A stretch of DNA of 64,000 nt from Rhizobium sp. JAB6 (lineage in GTDB: Bacteria > Pseudomonadota > Alphaproteobacteria > Rhizobiales > Rhizobiaceae): contig NZ_PYJQ01000005.1 in assembly GCF_003024605.1 (NCBI RefSeq), positions 526,982-590,981 of the forward strand, written 5' to 3'. Position numbers and translations under genes: made by a program. Of this stretch, positions 28,725 through 39,340 are shown in pieces. The notes beneath the pieces are model-generated. The model worked only from the letters and a program-made list of their open reading frames with translations, was not told the origin of the DNA and made no database searches. Positions within the stretch are counted from its first letter, which is position 1; the number at the start of each line of letters is the position of its first letter.

Positions 28725-29501
28725 TCAAGCCGTGCGGAAGAGCTTGGCGCCGGACGGAGCGTTGATGGCGCCGCCGTCGACGGTGATTTCGATGGCCGTT
28801 ACGTTGGCGGAATCATCGGAGGCGAAATAGAGCGCTGCCTTGGCGATTTCGTCGGCTTCGCTCATGCGGCCGAGCGGGCTGAGGCTGCCAAATCGGGCCT
28901 GCAGCGCATCGAGAGCTTCCGGCGTGCTGGCGCGCGGTTCCCAGATCGGCGTCTTGGTGGCGCCCGGTGTGACCTGATTGACGCGGATGCCGCGGGGCGC
29001 GAGTTCGGAAGCAAGGTTGCGCGTCATGGCGCGAACCGCACCCTTCGTGCCCGCGTAGGCCGACGCGCCGGGAATGCCGAGAACTGCATGTACGGAGCCG
29101 TTCAGGATCACGGAGCCGCCATCGTTCAGATATGGCAGGGCGGCCTGCACGGTGAAGAAGACGCCGGTGAAATTGACGCGGACGATGGTTTCGAACTGCT
29201 CAAGCGTCGTCTTGCCGAGCGGCGTATCGCCGGCAATGCCCGCATTGGCAAAGACCACATCGAATTTCCCGAGCTTTTCCGCAGCCTCGGCAAAGGCCTT
29301 TTCCATGGCCGGGATGTCGGTGGTGTCGGCCTGCAATGCCAGCACGCCGCCGCCCAGTTGCTCGGCTGCCGCAGCCAGTGTCTTGGCGTTGCGGCCTGTT
29401 ATGGCGACCTTGGCACCTTCGGCGAGGAAGAGGCGGGCTGTGGCAAGGCCAATACCGCTGTTTCCACCGGTGATGACCGCAACCTTGTTCTTGAGACGCA
29501 T
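28725..29501 (-). CDS. Short-chain dehydrogenase/reductase (SDR)
   Basis: A classical SDR of 258 residues: cofactor motif ITGGNSGIGLA (residues 10-20), NAGIAG, catalytic serine in ILNGSVH and the YAGTKGAVR motif (Tyr, Lys). The C-terminus SANVTAIEITVDGG is typical of 3-oxoacyl-reductase-like members. The substrate is unknown. It is divergent from a TetR regulator, and two palindromes lie between the genes (29535-29574), so it is very likely repressed by that regulator and induced by an electrophile or small molecule. Confidence 0.92.
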   Translation of the reverse strand: MRLKNKVAVITGGNSGIGLATARLFLAEGAKVAITGRNAKTLAAAAEQLGGGVLALQADTTDIPAMEKAFAEAAEKLGKFDVVFANAGIAGDTPLGKTTLEQFETIVRVNFTGVFFTVQAALPYLNDGGSVILNGSVHAVLGIPGASAYAGTKGAVRAMTRNLASELAPRGIRVNQVTPGATKTPIWEPRASTPEALDALQARFGSLSPLGRMSEADEIAKAALYFASDDSANVTAIEITVDGGAINAPSGAKLFRTA

Positions 29502-29534
29502 ATTCGTAGCTCCTGTTGGCTTTTGTCACGATCT

Positions 29535-29574
29535 GGATTATGATCGTTATCTATAAGGATTATGATCGTAATCC
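29535..29574. promoter_or_regulatory. Tandem palindromic operator between SDR and TetR genes
   Basis: Two near-identical palindromes built around TGATCG: GGATTATGATCGTTATC (29535-29551) and GGATTATGATCGTAATCC (29557-29574), 22 bases apart. They occupy the shared promoter region of a divergent TetR/SDR pair, the usual place for a TetR operator. Confidence 0.7.
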
Positions 29575-29606
29575 ATTTTGTCAAGCCGGGCATGGAAGGA
29601 TTTTCG

Positions 29607-30188
29607 ATGGGCCGCTCACAATTGGAGAAGCAGAAGACACACGAACACATCGTGACGCTCGCCGCCAAGCGTCTGCGCGAAGAGGGACTGGAAGGGATCG
29701 GCGTCGCCGACCTGATGAAGGAAGCGGGTCTGACGGTCGGCGGCTTCTACAAGCATTTCGCCTCCCGCGACGAACTGGTGGCGGAGGCGGTAGGATCGGC
29801 GATCGGGTCGTGGCGGCGTCAGCAGGAGGAAAGGGGGATCGACCCTGAAAGCATCTCGCTCAACGATTATGTCGATACCTATCTCAGCGAAGGTCACCGC
29901 GATCATTGCGGCGAGGGCTGCGCCTATGCGGCGCTGACGGCGGATATTGCGCGCAGCAGCGATGCGGTCCGCGCTATTGCGACGGATGGTCTGCGAAGGA
30001 ATTTCGACGCGATGACGGCGCGCATGCCGGAGCCGGAAACTGCTGAAGCTAGACGGAAGGCGATTATCGCCTCCTGCCTCATGACCGGCGCGCTCGGTCT
30101 CGCGCGTGTGGCGAATGACGAGGCGCTTTCCCATGAAATTTTGGAGACGGCCAGGCAGTTCGTAAAAGCGCTGCCACAGGCGAAATAG
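29607..30188 (+). CDS. TetR/AcrR-family transcriptional repressor
   Basis: The 193-residue protein has an N-terminal TetR HTH (LAAKRLREEGLEGIGVADLMKEAGLTVGGFYKHFASRDEL) and a larger C-terminal ligand-binding part with the block GCAYAALTADIARSSDAVRAI. The ATG at 29607 has GGAAGGA six bases upstream. Earlier starts at 29562 and 29592 are less likely: the first lies inside the second operator copy. It should repress both itself and the divergent SDR gene. Confidence 0.9.
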   Translation: MGRSQLEKQKTHEHIVTLAAKRLREEGLEGIGVADLMKEAGLTVGGFYKHFASRDELVAEAVGSAIGSWRRQQEERGIDPESISLNDYVDTYLSEGHRDHCGEGCAYAALTADIARSSDAVRAIATDGLRRNFDAMTARMPEPETAEARRKAIIASCLMTGALGLARVANDEALSHEILETARQFVKALPQAK

Positions 30189-30190
30189 CA

Positions 30191-30217
30191 AGGCGGCCGG
30201 TTTGCAGCCGGCCGCCT
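30191..30217. terminator. Hairpin between convergent TetR and azoR genes
   Basis: A perfect 10-bp stem AGGCGGCCGG/CCGGCCGCCT with a seven-base loop starts two bases after the TetR stop. Its location between convergent genes suggests a bidirectional terminator. Confidence 0.6.
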
Positions 30218-30241
30218 GTCATCATCACAATATGCAGTCGA

Positions 30242-30856
30242 TTAAGCGGCGAGAGCCAGTTCCGAAGCGCGAGCCTGGGCAGCGCCGATGGCCTTTTCGG
30301 CAGCTTCCGGACCAAAAGCAACGCCTTCGATATAAACGGTCTCGACATCGGTGATGCCGATGAAGCCGAGGATGGACTTGAGGTAAGGAACGGCATGATT
30401 CATCGGCGCAGCCGGGCCTTCGGAGTAAACACCGCCAGAAGCGAGCACGATGTAGGCCTTCTTGCCGGTGACAAGGCCCTTCGGGCCTGTTTCGGTATAG
30501 GTGAAGGTGCGGCCCGCGCGCGTGATATTGTCGATCCAGGTCTTCAGCGAGGAATAGATGTTGAAGTTTATGAGGCCAGTGCCGATGATCAGCGTGTCGG
30601 CTGCGAACAGCTCATCGACCAGCGCGTCGGAGACCTTGACCAGTTCCTGCTGCTCGGGCGTGCGGGCGTCGGCCGGCGTGCGGATGGCGGCCGTGAAGGG
30701 GCCGTCGATATGCGGCAGGTTGTCGGCAGCGAGATCGCGCTTGACGAGCGTCTTGCCCGGATTGTTGGACTTGATCTTCTCGGCCAGCTCGGTGGCGATT
30801 TTGGTGGAGAGCGAATCCGGACGCGGGCTGGAGGTCAGAAGCAGAATGGAGGACAT
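30242..30856 (-). CDS. azoR: FMN-dependent NADH:quinone oxidoreductase / azoreductase
   Basis: AzoR (204 residues) is a flavodoxin-fold enzyme reducing quinones and azo compounds. It opens SILLLTSSPRPDSLST for FMN phosphate, has NFNIYSSLKTWIDNITRAGRTFTY and the ASGGVYS loop near the flavin ring, with length typical of AzoR. The ATG at 30856 follows AAGGA by eight bases; an ATG six codons earlier has no such site. A LysR regulator is divergent, and a perfect inverted repeat lies between them. It is the third flavin or NAD(P)H redox enzyme in this part (wrbA, SDR, azoR). Confidence 0.94.
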   Translation of the reverse strand: MSSILLLTSSPRPDSLSTKIATELAEKIKSNNPGKTLVKRDLAADNLPHIDGPFTAAIRTPADARTPEQQELVKVSDALVDELFAADTLIIGTGLINFNIYSSLKTWIDNITRAGRTFTYTETGPKGLVTGKKAYIVLASGGVYSEGPAAPMNHAVPYLKSILGFIGITDVETVYIEGVAFGPEAAEKAIGAAQARASELALAA

Positions 30857-30953
30857 ATCCGTTTTCCTTTTCAATGAGTTGCTAAATCGGCTGGGAGAGT
30901 CCGATCACGTTCGCCTCAATAAATAAGTCGTCAGTACTATCGAGAAAAACTGT

Positions 30954-30975
30954 GATAATATGGATCGGAATTATC
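30954..30975. promoter_or_regulatory. Candidate LysR operator (azoR/LysR intergenic)
   Basis: GATAAT-N10-ATTATC is a perfect inverted repeat of the T-N11-A type bound by LysR regulators, located 18 bases before the LysR start and 98 before azoR. A wider imperfect pair CTATCGA (30937) / TCGATAG (30974) flanks it. Confidence 0.6.
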
Positions 30976-30992
30976 GATAGAATGGATGGCAG

Positions 30993-31961
30993 ATGCTTCC
31001 CAATCCCACCCTCGACCAATTGCAGGTCTTTCTGACCGTCGCCGAGTCAGGCAGTTTCTCGGCCGCTTCGCGTATGCTCAACCGCGCGCAGTCGGTTATC
31101 AGCTACACGATCGCCAATCTGGAGGCGCAGCTCGAAATGCCGCTGTTCGAGCGGTCCGGCTCACGCCAGCCGAAATTGACGGATGCAGGCAGGGTGATGC
31201 TGGAGGATGCGCGCCGCATTCTCTCCGATCTGCAAGTGATGCGCGCGCGCGTGAAAGGCTTGAAGAGCGGACTTGAAGCGGAAGTGGCTGTTGCCATCAG
31301 CGTCATGGTGCCGGTCCATGCGACCGTCGATGTGCTGCGGGAATTCCGCGATCGCTTTCCTTACGTTGCCTTGCGTCTCGACACCGGCGAACTCGGCTCG
31401 ATGCTGGAGCTGGTTGCCAGCGGCAAGTCGACGATCGGTATTGGCGGCTCGGTGCTGAAGCAGGATGATTCCCTCGTCATTGAGCGCATTGGCCATTCCT
31501 TCATGCTGCCGGTTGCCGCCCCAATGCATCCGCTCGCTTTGCTCGGACGACCCCTGACGCTTGCCGATGTGCGCGAAGAAGTGCAACTCGTCGTCACCGA
31601 TGCGTCAAACCTCACCAATGGCAAGGATTTCAATGTCCTGTCCTACAAGATCTGGCATCTCAGCGATATAGCCACCAAGCATCAGCTGATCCGAGGCGGT
31701 CTTGGCTGGGGCGGCCTGCCTGCCTCATTCATCATGGAGGATCTGCAGAAGGGCCGACTGGTACCACTGGATCTCGATGCCTACGATCAGAGCGAGTACC
31801 CGATCTACGCGGTCCGCAAGGTCGACAATCCTCCCGGTCCGGCGGCAGCCTGGATGATCGAAGCTTTCCGTTCGCGCCTGGCGCGATGCCCGAATCAGGC
31901 CGATTTCAAATCTGCTGTCGAGATGTTCCATCCAGGCGACAAGCGCCTGGCGGCGGAGTGA
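30993..31961 (+). CDS. LysR-family transcriptional regulator
   Basis: A 322-residue LysR regulator with N-terminal winged HTH (LDQLQVFLTVAESGSFSAASRMLNRAQSVISYTIANLEAQL) and a periplasmic-binding-like effector domain from about residue 95. It is divergent from azoR, so it most likely activates azoR in response to a quinone-, azo- or electrophile-type inducer; this is inferred from position. The start ATG at 30993 lies 18 bases from the putative operator, consistent with autoregulation. Confidence 0.93.
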   Translation: MLPNPTLDQLQVFLTVAESGSFSAASRMLNRAQSVISYTIANLEAQLEMPLFERSGSRQPKLTDAGRVMLEDARRILSDLQVMRARVKGLKSGLEAEVAVAISVMVPVHATVDVLREFRDRFPYVALRLDTGELGSMLELVASGKSTIGIGGSVLKQDDSLVIERIGHSFMLPVAAPMHPLALLGRPLTLADVREEVQLVVTDASNLTNGKDFNVLSYKIWHLSDIATKHQLIRGGLGWGGLPASFIMEDLQKGRLVPLDLDAYDQSEYPIYAVRKVDNPPGPAAAWMIEAFRSRLARCPNQADFKSAVEMFHPGDKRLAAE

Positions 31962-32020
31962 AAAAGTCCTCTCCCTGAAAATGGGAGGCAGGTGCGTAAG
32001 GGACTTTTGGTGCCGTGACG

Positions 32021-32044
32021 CCTTCTCCCCCAAAGGGGAGAAGG
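32021..32044. repeat. Rhizobial palindromic intergenic element
   Basis: A perfect 10-bp stem CCTTCTCCCC/GGGGAGAAGG with loop CAAA, preceded by a second small inverted repeat CTCCC/GGGAG at 31971-31986. Such short palindromes are frequent intergenic repeats in Rhizobium genomes and often sit between convergent genes, as here (LysR and cpdB), where they may stop transcription. Confidence 0.6.
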
Positions 32045-32056
32045 TGTAGTCAATGA

Positions 32057-34045
<1,989 letters not shown>

Positions 34046-34181
34046 AAGACACTCCTTCAACGATAGGGCCATGGTCCGTCGATCATCTCTCGGGCGAGGA
34101 GATTAGGACGATTTTCGAAGGTGTGCACCAGGAATGTGACAGGCTTATTGTGGATCGTAGCCGGCTTTCGCCTGCATGCCG

Positions 34182-34559
34182 TCAACGCTTGAGAACCGGC
34201 TTGATGTCCTTGTGGAAAAAGCGGAAATAGGATGCGACTTTCGCTGAGGCATTGGACGAGCGATCGAATTCGATGCCAATGCGCCCGTTGTGTGCCCAGC
34301 GCACGAAACCATCCAGCAGGCCGATATCATCGCATTCGATGCGAACCTTGCTGCCAGCCGCCGCATAGAGGGGCGCCTGCAGGTCGAGCGCGATGCCGCT
34401 CGTGGAAATATCGACGACGCGGCCGGTCACGAGCTTGGTGAAATAGCGGACCTGGCCCATGAGCCGAGCGTGATGGCGCGCCGAGCCTCGGGTTTTGATT
34501 TTCAGGTTGCCCTGAACCAGAGATTTCGAAGAGAACTGCATGATGGTACCCCGGCTCAT
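34182..34559 (-). CDS. PilZ-domain protein
   Basis: A 125-residue single-domain PilZ protein. The first motif region is RHHARLMGQVRY, and the second is DISTSGIALDL (matching D/NxSxxG), with later strand FVRWAHNGRIGIEFDR. PilZ domains bind cyclic di-GMP and affect motility, polysaccharide or attachment. The first motif lacks a clean RxxxR, so binding is plausible but uncertain. Other in-frame starts exist (MQFSSKSL, six residues in). It is monocistronic and flanked by divergent genes. Confidence 0.82.
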   Translation of the reverse strand: MSRGTIMQFSSKSLVQGNLKIKTRGSARHHARLMGQVRYFTKLVTGRVVDISTSGIALDLQAPLYAAAGSKVRIECDDIGLLDGFVRWAHNGRIGIEFDRSSNASAKVASYFRFFHKDIKPVLKR

Positions 34560-34698
34560 CCGTCTTTTTCTCGGTTTGGATATCAGATGTGCCTTGAGGG
34601 ATATTTAGCACGATCGCTAAAATTGTAGCCGGCGTCCCGAATCGGTACCATCGAGATGACCGCAGCGATAGGCGATGTGACCATGAGAGGTGCAGGAT

Positions 34699-35502
34699 AT
34701 GCGTATCGTTTCGTTGAATGCATGGGGCGGCCGGCTGCATGAGCCGCTGATACCCTATCTCGTTAATGCCGGCGCGGATGTTCTTTGCCTCCAGGAAATG
34801 GTTCGCACGCCGGATGCGGACGCTGATTGGCTGGTCTATCGCGATCATGGCGTCGAGCTCCCACAGCGCGCCAATCTCTTTGAGGAGTTGAAGGCTGCTT
34901 TGCCGGCTTACGATGCTTTCTTCCTACCCGTGGCGCGAGGCGATCTTTTCGATGGGGACCGGCAATTCGATTCCGAATTCGGACTGGCAACCTTCGTGCG
35001 CAGGACCTGTCCGGTCATCGGTCAAGCGGCCGGCTTCGTTCATGGTGAATTTTCGGCCTATGGCTATGGGCTGCATCCGCGCTCCCGCAATGCCCATTGC
35101 ATCCGCCTTTTCGACTATGAGCGCGGCTATCCCATCACCATTGCTCATATGCATGGCCTGCGGGATCTGGAAGGCAAGGGTGACACGCCCGCCCGTCGTC
35201 ATCAGGCAAATGCGTTGGTGGACCTCATTCGCCAGGTGAAGAAGGCGGGTGACCGGCTGGTCGTCTGCGGCGATTTCAACCTGCTGCCCGGCAGCGAGAC
35301 CTTCGATATTCTCGGCACGCTTGGCCTTGTCGATCTCGTCACTTCACGGGGACATGGGGACACGCGCACGTCCCATTATAAGAAGCAGCCCCGCTTTGCT
35401 GACTACATGCTGGTGACGTCCAATATCGAGGTGATTAATTTCGATCCTGTCGCCGAGCCTGAGGTTTCAGATCATCGCGCCTTGCTGCTGGACTTGCGTT
35501 GA
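34699..35502 (+). CDS. Endonuclease/exonuclease/phosphatase (EEP) family protein
   Basis: The 267-residue protein has the EEP fold: MRIVSLNAWGG, the metal glutamate in VLCLQEMVRTPD, ITIAHMHGLRD, VVCGDFNLLPGSETF and the catalytic SDHRALLLDL. These enzymes cut phosphodiesters in DNA, RNA or lipids; the substrate here is unknown. A GTG nine bases earlier (34690) could also start, but GAGAGG is better spaced for ATG 34699. Six bases separate its stop from the convergent Lrp-family gene. Confidence 0.87.
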   Translation: MRIVSLNAWGGRLHEPLIPYLVNAGADVLCLQEMVRTPDADADWLVYRDHGVELPQRANLFEELKAALPAYDAFFLPVARGDLFDGDRQFDSEFGLATFVRRTCPVIGQAAGFVHGEFSAYGYGLHPRSRNAHCIRLFDYERGYPITIAHMHGLRDLEGKGDTPARRHQANALVDLIRQVKKAGDRLVVCGDFNLLPGSETFDILGTLGLVDLVTSRGHGDTRTSHYKKQPRFADYMLVTSNIEVINFDPVAEPEVSDHRALLLDLR

Positions 35503-35508
35503 ACACCG

Positions 35509-35970
35509 TCAGAGGCCGACATTCGGTCGGTCTATGATCTCGCGCAGCGCGAAGCTGGAATTGATTTTCACCACATGCGGAAAGGCCGAGAGCCAGTCGC
35601 GGTGGATGCGTTCGTAGTCTTCGAGGTCCCGCGCGGCGACCCGCAGTATGTAGTCGTATTCGCCCGACATGAGGTAGCAGGAGAGCACATTGGGGCAGCG
35701 CTTCACCGCTGTCTCGAATTCGGAAAGCGTCTTGGCGAATTGCCCTGAAAGGGAGATGTGCACGAAGGCAATCATCTTGTAATCGAGTGCCTTGTGCGAG
35801 AGATGCGCATGGTAGCCGTCGATGATGCCGCTCTTTTCGAGGATATCGAGCCTGCGGGAGCATGCCGAGGGCGAAAGCCCGACCTTTTCGGCCAGTTCCG
35901 AATTGGTGATGCGAGCGTTCTGCTGCAGCATCCGCAAAATCGAATGATCTATGGCGTCGAGGTCGGACAT
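35509..35970 (-). CDS. Lrp/AsnC-family regulator, probable ald activator
   Basis: A 153-residue Lrp-type regulator with HTH IDHSILRMLQQNARITNSELAEKVGLSPSACSRRLDIL and a RAM ligand-binding domain (LSCYLMSGEYDYILRV). It is divergent from alanine dehydrogenase, the standard arrangement of AldR, which activates ald in the presence of alanine. That assignment is inferred from position; no activity data are available. The intergenic region of 152 bases is rich in A/T tracts as expected for Lrp sites. Confidence 0.92.
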   Translation of the reverse strand: MSDLDAIDHSILRMLQQNARITNSELAEKVGLSPSACSRRLDILEKSGIIDGYHAHLSHKALDYKMIAFVHISLSGQFAKTLSEFETAVKRCPNVLSCYLMSGEYDYILRVAARDLEDYERIHRDWLSAFPHVVKINSSFALREIIDRPNVGL

Positions 35971-36122
35971 TCGAAGATCTTTCGAAAAAATTTCTGTCTG
36001 CGCAATAAATCACGAAAAATGACCTCAGCGCAAATTGTCTTTGCAAGGACATTGCGGGGCGGTGGTGGTCTGATTTCCGTTAGAGAAAATGAAATACGCA
36101 AAAGCATTCGAGGAGGAATGAA

Positions 36123-37241
36123 ATGCGCGTTGGCTGCCCCAAGGAAATCAAGAACCACGAATATCGCGTCGGTCTGACGCCGGCGTCCGTTCGCGAATAT
36201 GTCGCCCATGGCCATGAAGTCTGGGTCGAGACGAAAGCAGGCGCCGGCATCGGCGCCGACGATCATGCCTACATCGCCGCAGGCGCCAAGATCGCCGCAA
36301 GCGCCAAGGATATTTTCGAGAAGTGCGACATGATCGTGAAGGTCAAGGAGCCGCAGCCCTCGGAATGGGCACAGCTTCGCGAAGGTCAGCTTCTCTATAC
36401 TTATCTGCATCTTGCGCCCGATCCGGAACAGACCAAGGGTCTGCTCGCCTCAGGCGTGACCGCTGTCGCCTACGAAACCGTCACTGACGAGCGTGGCGGC
36501 CTGCCGCTGCTGGCGCCGATGTCCGAAGTCGCCGGCCGCCTGTCCATCCAGGCGGGCGCAACGGCCCTGCAGAAGGCCAATGGCGGCCTCGGCATCCTGC
36601 TTGGCGGCGTGCCGGGCGTGCTGCCGGCCAAGGTGACGATCATCGGCGGCGGTGTCGTCGGCCTGCATGCCGCCAAGATGGCCGCCGGTCTCGGCGCCGA
36701 TGTCAGCATCCTCGATCGCTCGCTGCCGCGCCTGCGTCAGCTCGACGACATATTCAACGGCCGCGTCCATACCCGCTACTCCAGCATCCAGGCGCTGGAA
36801 GAAGAGGTCTTCTCCGCCGATCTCGTCATAGGTGCCGTCCTGATCCCCGGCGCCGCCGCGCCGAAACTGGTGACCCACGAAATGCTGTCAGGCATGAGAA
36901 AGGGTTCTGTCATCGTCGACGTCGCCATCGACCAGGGCGGCTGTTTCGAGACCTCGCATGCGACGACGCATTCCGATCCTACCTATGTGGTGGAAGGCGT
37001 CGTCCATTATTGCGTCGCCAACATGCCGGGCGCGGTTCCCGTTACGTCCGCGCATGCGCTCAACAACGCCACGATCTATCACGGCCTCGCGCTCGCCGAT
37101 CGCGGCTTGCGCGCCATCGCGGAAGACAAGCACCTCCGCAATGGTCTCAATGTCCACAAGGGCCGCATCACGAACCGGCCGGTGGCCGAAGCGCTTGGCT
37201 ATGAGGCCGTCGCGCCGGAAAGCATTCTGAACGTCGCGTAA
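36123..37241 (+). CDS. ald: Alanine dehydrogenase
   Basis: Ald interconverts alanine and pyruvate plus ammonia with NAD, and in rhizobia supports alanine catabolism. The 372-residue protein starts [20 protein letters not shown], has substrate lysine in MIVKVKEPQ, the NAD motif [21 protein letters not shown], and the C-terminal [32 protein letters not shown] provides its ribosome-binding site. It is divergent from an Lrp-type regulator, and a terminator (37269-37300) sits inside the end of the next, convergent gene. Confidence 0.97.
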   Translation: MRVGCPKEIKNHEYRVGLTPASVREYVAHGHEVWVETKAGAGIGADDHAYIAAGAKIAASAKDIFEKCDMIVKVKEPQPSEWAQLREGQLLYTYLHLAPDPEQTKGLLASGVTAVAYETVTDERGGLPLLAPMSEVAGRLSIQAGATALQKANGGLGILLGGVPGVLPAKVTIIGGGVVGLHAAKMAAGLGADVSILDRSLPRLRQLDDIFNGRVHTRYSSIQALEEEVFSADLVIGAVLIPGAAAPKLVTHEMLSGMRKGSVIVDVAIDQGGCFETSHATTHSDPTYVVEGVVHYCVANMPGAVPVTSAHALNNATIYHGLALADRGLRAIAEDKHLRNGLNVHKGRITNRPVAEALGYEAVAPESILNVA

Positions 37242-37258
37242 AGCCCATCGCGCGCACG

Positions 37259-37768
37259 TCAGATGGAGGCGCCGGCATCCCCGTATGCCGGCGCTCCTAT
37301 TTTATCGATCCGGCATTGATAGCAGTTGTTGCGTGCCGAACGGACGTGGACATAGGCGATGTCTGGACGTTCGAGCAGGGAAGCCGCGTAGGCTGCGATG
37401 TCATCAATCGGCGTGACCGCGCCTGTTCCATAAACGATGCGGTCGTTCTTGCCATAGCCGCGCACGATGAAATCCTTGCTGGTCGTCAGTACCGGCGGCA
37501 GGATTTCTTCCGCTTCATAACGCTGGCACGGCCGCTTGTGCAGAAAGATCGGGCCGGTCTCCGCATAGGGCTGCAATTCGGGGAAGGGACGATAGGCAAA
37601 GACCAGCAGCTCCTCGCCGGCATCGATATTGCGCAGGCAGTGGCGGCAGGGGTGGCCCGGACCATCGGAAATCATCGTCTCCGGCTGGTGACCGTAGGCA
37701 TCCGCGCCGCCGCTCCAAAGAAGTTCGGCGTCGGAGGTGGGCATGGCTGCAAAGGCGATGGAAGGCAT
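37259..37768 (-). CDS. DUF1203 domain protein
   Basis: The 169-residue protein has the DUF1203 pattern: cysteine-containing GHPCRHCLRNIDAGEELLVFAYRPF, ETGPIFLHKRPCQRY and the C-terminal YVHVRSARNNCYQCRIDKI. It is cytosolic with no known function. The ATG at 37768 follows GAGGAG by seven bases; the frame is open further upstream without support. Its last 30 bases contain the ald terminator hairpin. Confidence 0.85.
   Translation of the reverse strand: MPSIAFAAMPTSDAELLWSGGADAYGHQPETMISDGPGHPCRHCLRNIDAGEELLVFAYRPFPELQPYAETGPIFLHKRPCQRYEAEEILPPVLTTSKDFIVRGYGKNDRIVYGTGAVTPIDDIAAYAASLLERPDIAYVHVRSARNNCYQCRIDKIGAPAYGDAGASI
37269..37300 (+). terminator. ald terminator inside the DUF1203 coding end
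   Basis: A perfect 10-bp stem GCGCCGGCAT/ATGCCGGCGC (37269-37278, 37285-37294) is followed by TCCTATTTTA, 28 bases after the ald stop. Unusually, it overlaps the 3-prime coding end of the convergent gene. Confidence 0.6.
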
Positions 37769-37849
37769 GGCAAATCTCCTCGTGAGGTTTACCATGTGAT
37801 GCGCCGGAGCGTGGCGCGAAGCCACCCGATTCCTGCTGCTGCAAAAAAC

Positions 37850-38407
37850 TTAGCTCGTCCTGGCGAGCTCCAGCAGTTCCTTGTCGCTCAACGGCCGGAC
37901 GATGCCTTCCCCCGTCGAGATCGGGGAGAAACCGAACATCTGATAAAGCTGCAGCGCCCTGGGATGATCGAGATTGTTTGTCGTCGTAATGATCCGCTGC
38001 GGGTTCAGTGTCCATATGGCGTAGAGCGACTGCAGCAGGAACCATTTGCCGATGCCGAGACCGAGCGCGTGTTCGATAAGGCCGAAATGGCTAAGCTCGA
38101 TCGTCTCTTCGTCCTGGCGGAAATATTCGAAGAACCCGCCTGGTGCGCCATTGACGTAAAGCACGCTGATATCGTTTCGTTGGTCGTGAAGAACAGTGGC
38201 CAGTTGCTCGTCGGAGAGGCGCAGACGCTCCACCCAATGCCAGCGGGCGCCCACTTGACGATAGAGATAGCGGTAGAAGGGCAGCGGAATGCCAGGCGCC
38301 CGCATGATCGCGGTCTGGATATTGACGGGCACGGGCAGGCTGGCCTTGGGCGGCGCGGTCATTTCCAAACGGGTAATGTGGACTTTGATCGACGATGGCG
38401 TTTTCAC
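37850..38407 (-). CDS. GNAT-family N-acetyltransferase
   Basis: A 185-residue acetyltransferase: ISVLYVNGAPGGFFEYF, ELSHFGLIEHALGLGIGKWFLLQSL (acetyl-CoA loop, GxGxGK-like) and the helix DHPRALQLYQMFGFSPI. The acceptor is unknown. The frame is open to 38464, which would overlap the end of sseA. GTG at 38407 lies just past the sseA stop; ATG at 38362 is another option, so the start is uncertain. It is the last gene of the cysK-alaX-sseA group. Confidence 0.85.
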   Translation of the reverse strand: MKTPSSIKVHITRLEMTAPPKASLPVPVNIQTAIMRAPGIPLPFYRYLYRQVGARWHWVERLRLSDEQLATVLHDQRNDISVLYVNGAPGGFFEYFRQDEETIELSHFGLIEHALGLGIGKWFLLQSLYAIWTLNPQRIITTTNNLDHPRALQLYQMFGFSPISTGEGIVRPLSDKELLELARTS

Positions 38408-38418
38408 GGCGGCGACGC

Positions 38419-39276
38419 TCAATCTTGACCGGTGACGATGGGCGTATCCGCCAGGCTGCCCCATTCCGACCAGGAGCCGTCATAGAGCTTGTTGTCGCCG
38501 TGGCCGAGGGATTCGAGCGCCAGTGTGATGATGGCGGCGGTAATGCCGGACCCGCAGGTCGTCACGACGGGCTTTTCGAGATCGATGCCGGCCTTCTCGA
38601 TGGTTTCTCTTAGTTCCGGCAGCGACTTGAACTTGCCGTTCGTCGCAAAGACCCCGGATGGCAGGCTTCTTGCTCCCGGCATATGGCCAGAGCGCATGCC
38701 TTCGCGCGGCTCCGGCTCGGTTGCCGCAAAGCGCCCGGCGCTGCGGGCATCGGCAATCTGCAGCGAATGGTTGTCGACGATTTCTCGCATTTCCTCAAGC
38801 GAAACGACGCGGCTGGCATTGAATTTTGGCTTGAACGTCACAGGCGCAAAGGCAGGCACCGCCGTCTCCAGAGGCTGTCCCTCGGCCTTCCAGCCGTCCA
38901 GACCGCCATCGAGCACGAAAACATTCGGCGCACCCATGACGATGTGGAACAGCCACCAGACGCGCGGCGAGGCGAATACGCCTGGGCCATCGTAAACGAC
39001 GATGCGATCATTTTCGCTGATGCCGAGCTTGCCGACCTCGGCCGCGAAGAATTCGGGCGAGGGGACCATATGCGGCAGGTTTGTCGAATGATCCGAGATC
39101 TTGTCCTGGTCGAAGCGGATCGCACCGGGAATATGGCCGCTGGCATATTCGGCGTCGGCATCGCGCTTCTGCGCCGGCAGATAGAAGGATGCGTCGAGGA
39201 TGCGCAGATCCTTGGCACCTAGCTCGCCTTGCAGCCAGTCTGCGGATACGACGAAACGGCTCTTGTCCGCTGCCAT
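38419..39276 (-). CDS. sseA: 3-mercaptopyruvate sulfurtransferase (tandem rhodanese)
   Basis: SseA moves sulfur from 3-mercaptopyruvate, a cysteine-derived keto acid, to acceptors such as cyanide or thiols. The 285-residue protein has two rhodanese domains; the second bears the active-site loop TTCGSGITA (C241), the version preferring mercaptopyruvate. ATG at 39276 gives the family start MAADKSRFVVSADWLQ, while the frame runs on upstream to 39465 as Arg-rich shadow sequence. It lies 64 bases after alaX. Confidence 0.94.
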   Translation of the reverse strand: MAADKSRFVVSADWLQGELGAKDLRILDASFYLPAQKRDADAEYASGHIPGAIRFDQDKISDHSTNLPHMVPSPEFFAAEVGKLGISENDRIVVYDGPGVFASPRVWWLFHIVMGAPNVFVLDGGLDGWKAEGQPLETAVPAFAPVTFKPKFNASRVVSLEEMREIVDNHSLQIADARSAGRFAATEPEPREGMRSGHMPGARSLPSGVFATNGKFKSLPELRETIEKAGIDLEKPVVTTCGSGITAAIITLALESLGHGDNKLYDGSWSEWGSLADTPIVTGQD

Positions 39277-39340
39277 GATGATCTCCCTGCTGTGGTTTAT
39301 TGGTTTTGGTATCGGGATACGGATAGGAGTGCTTGCCCGG

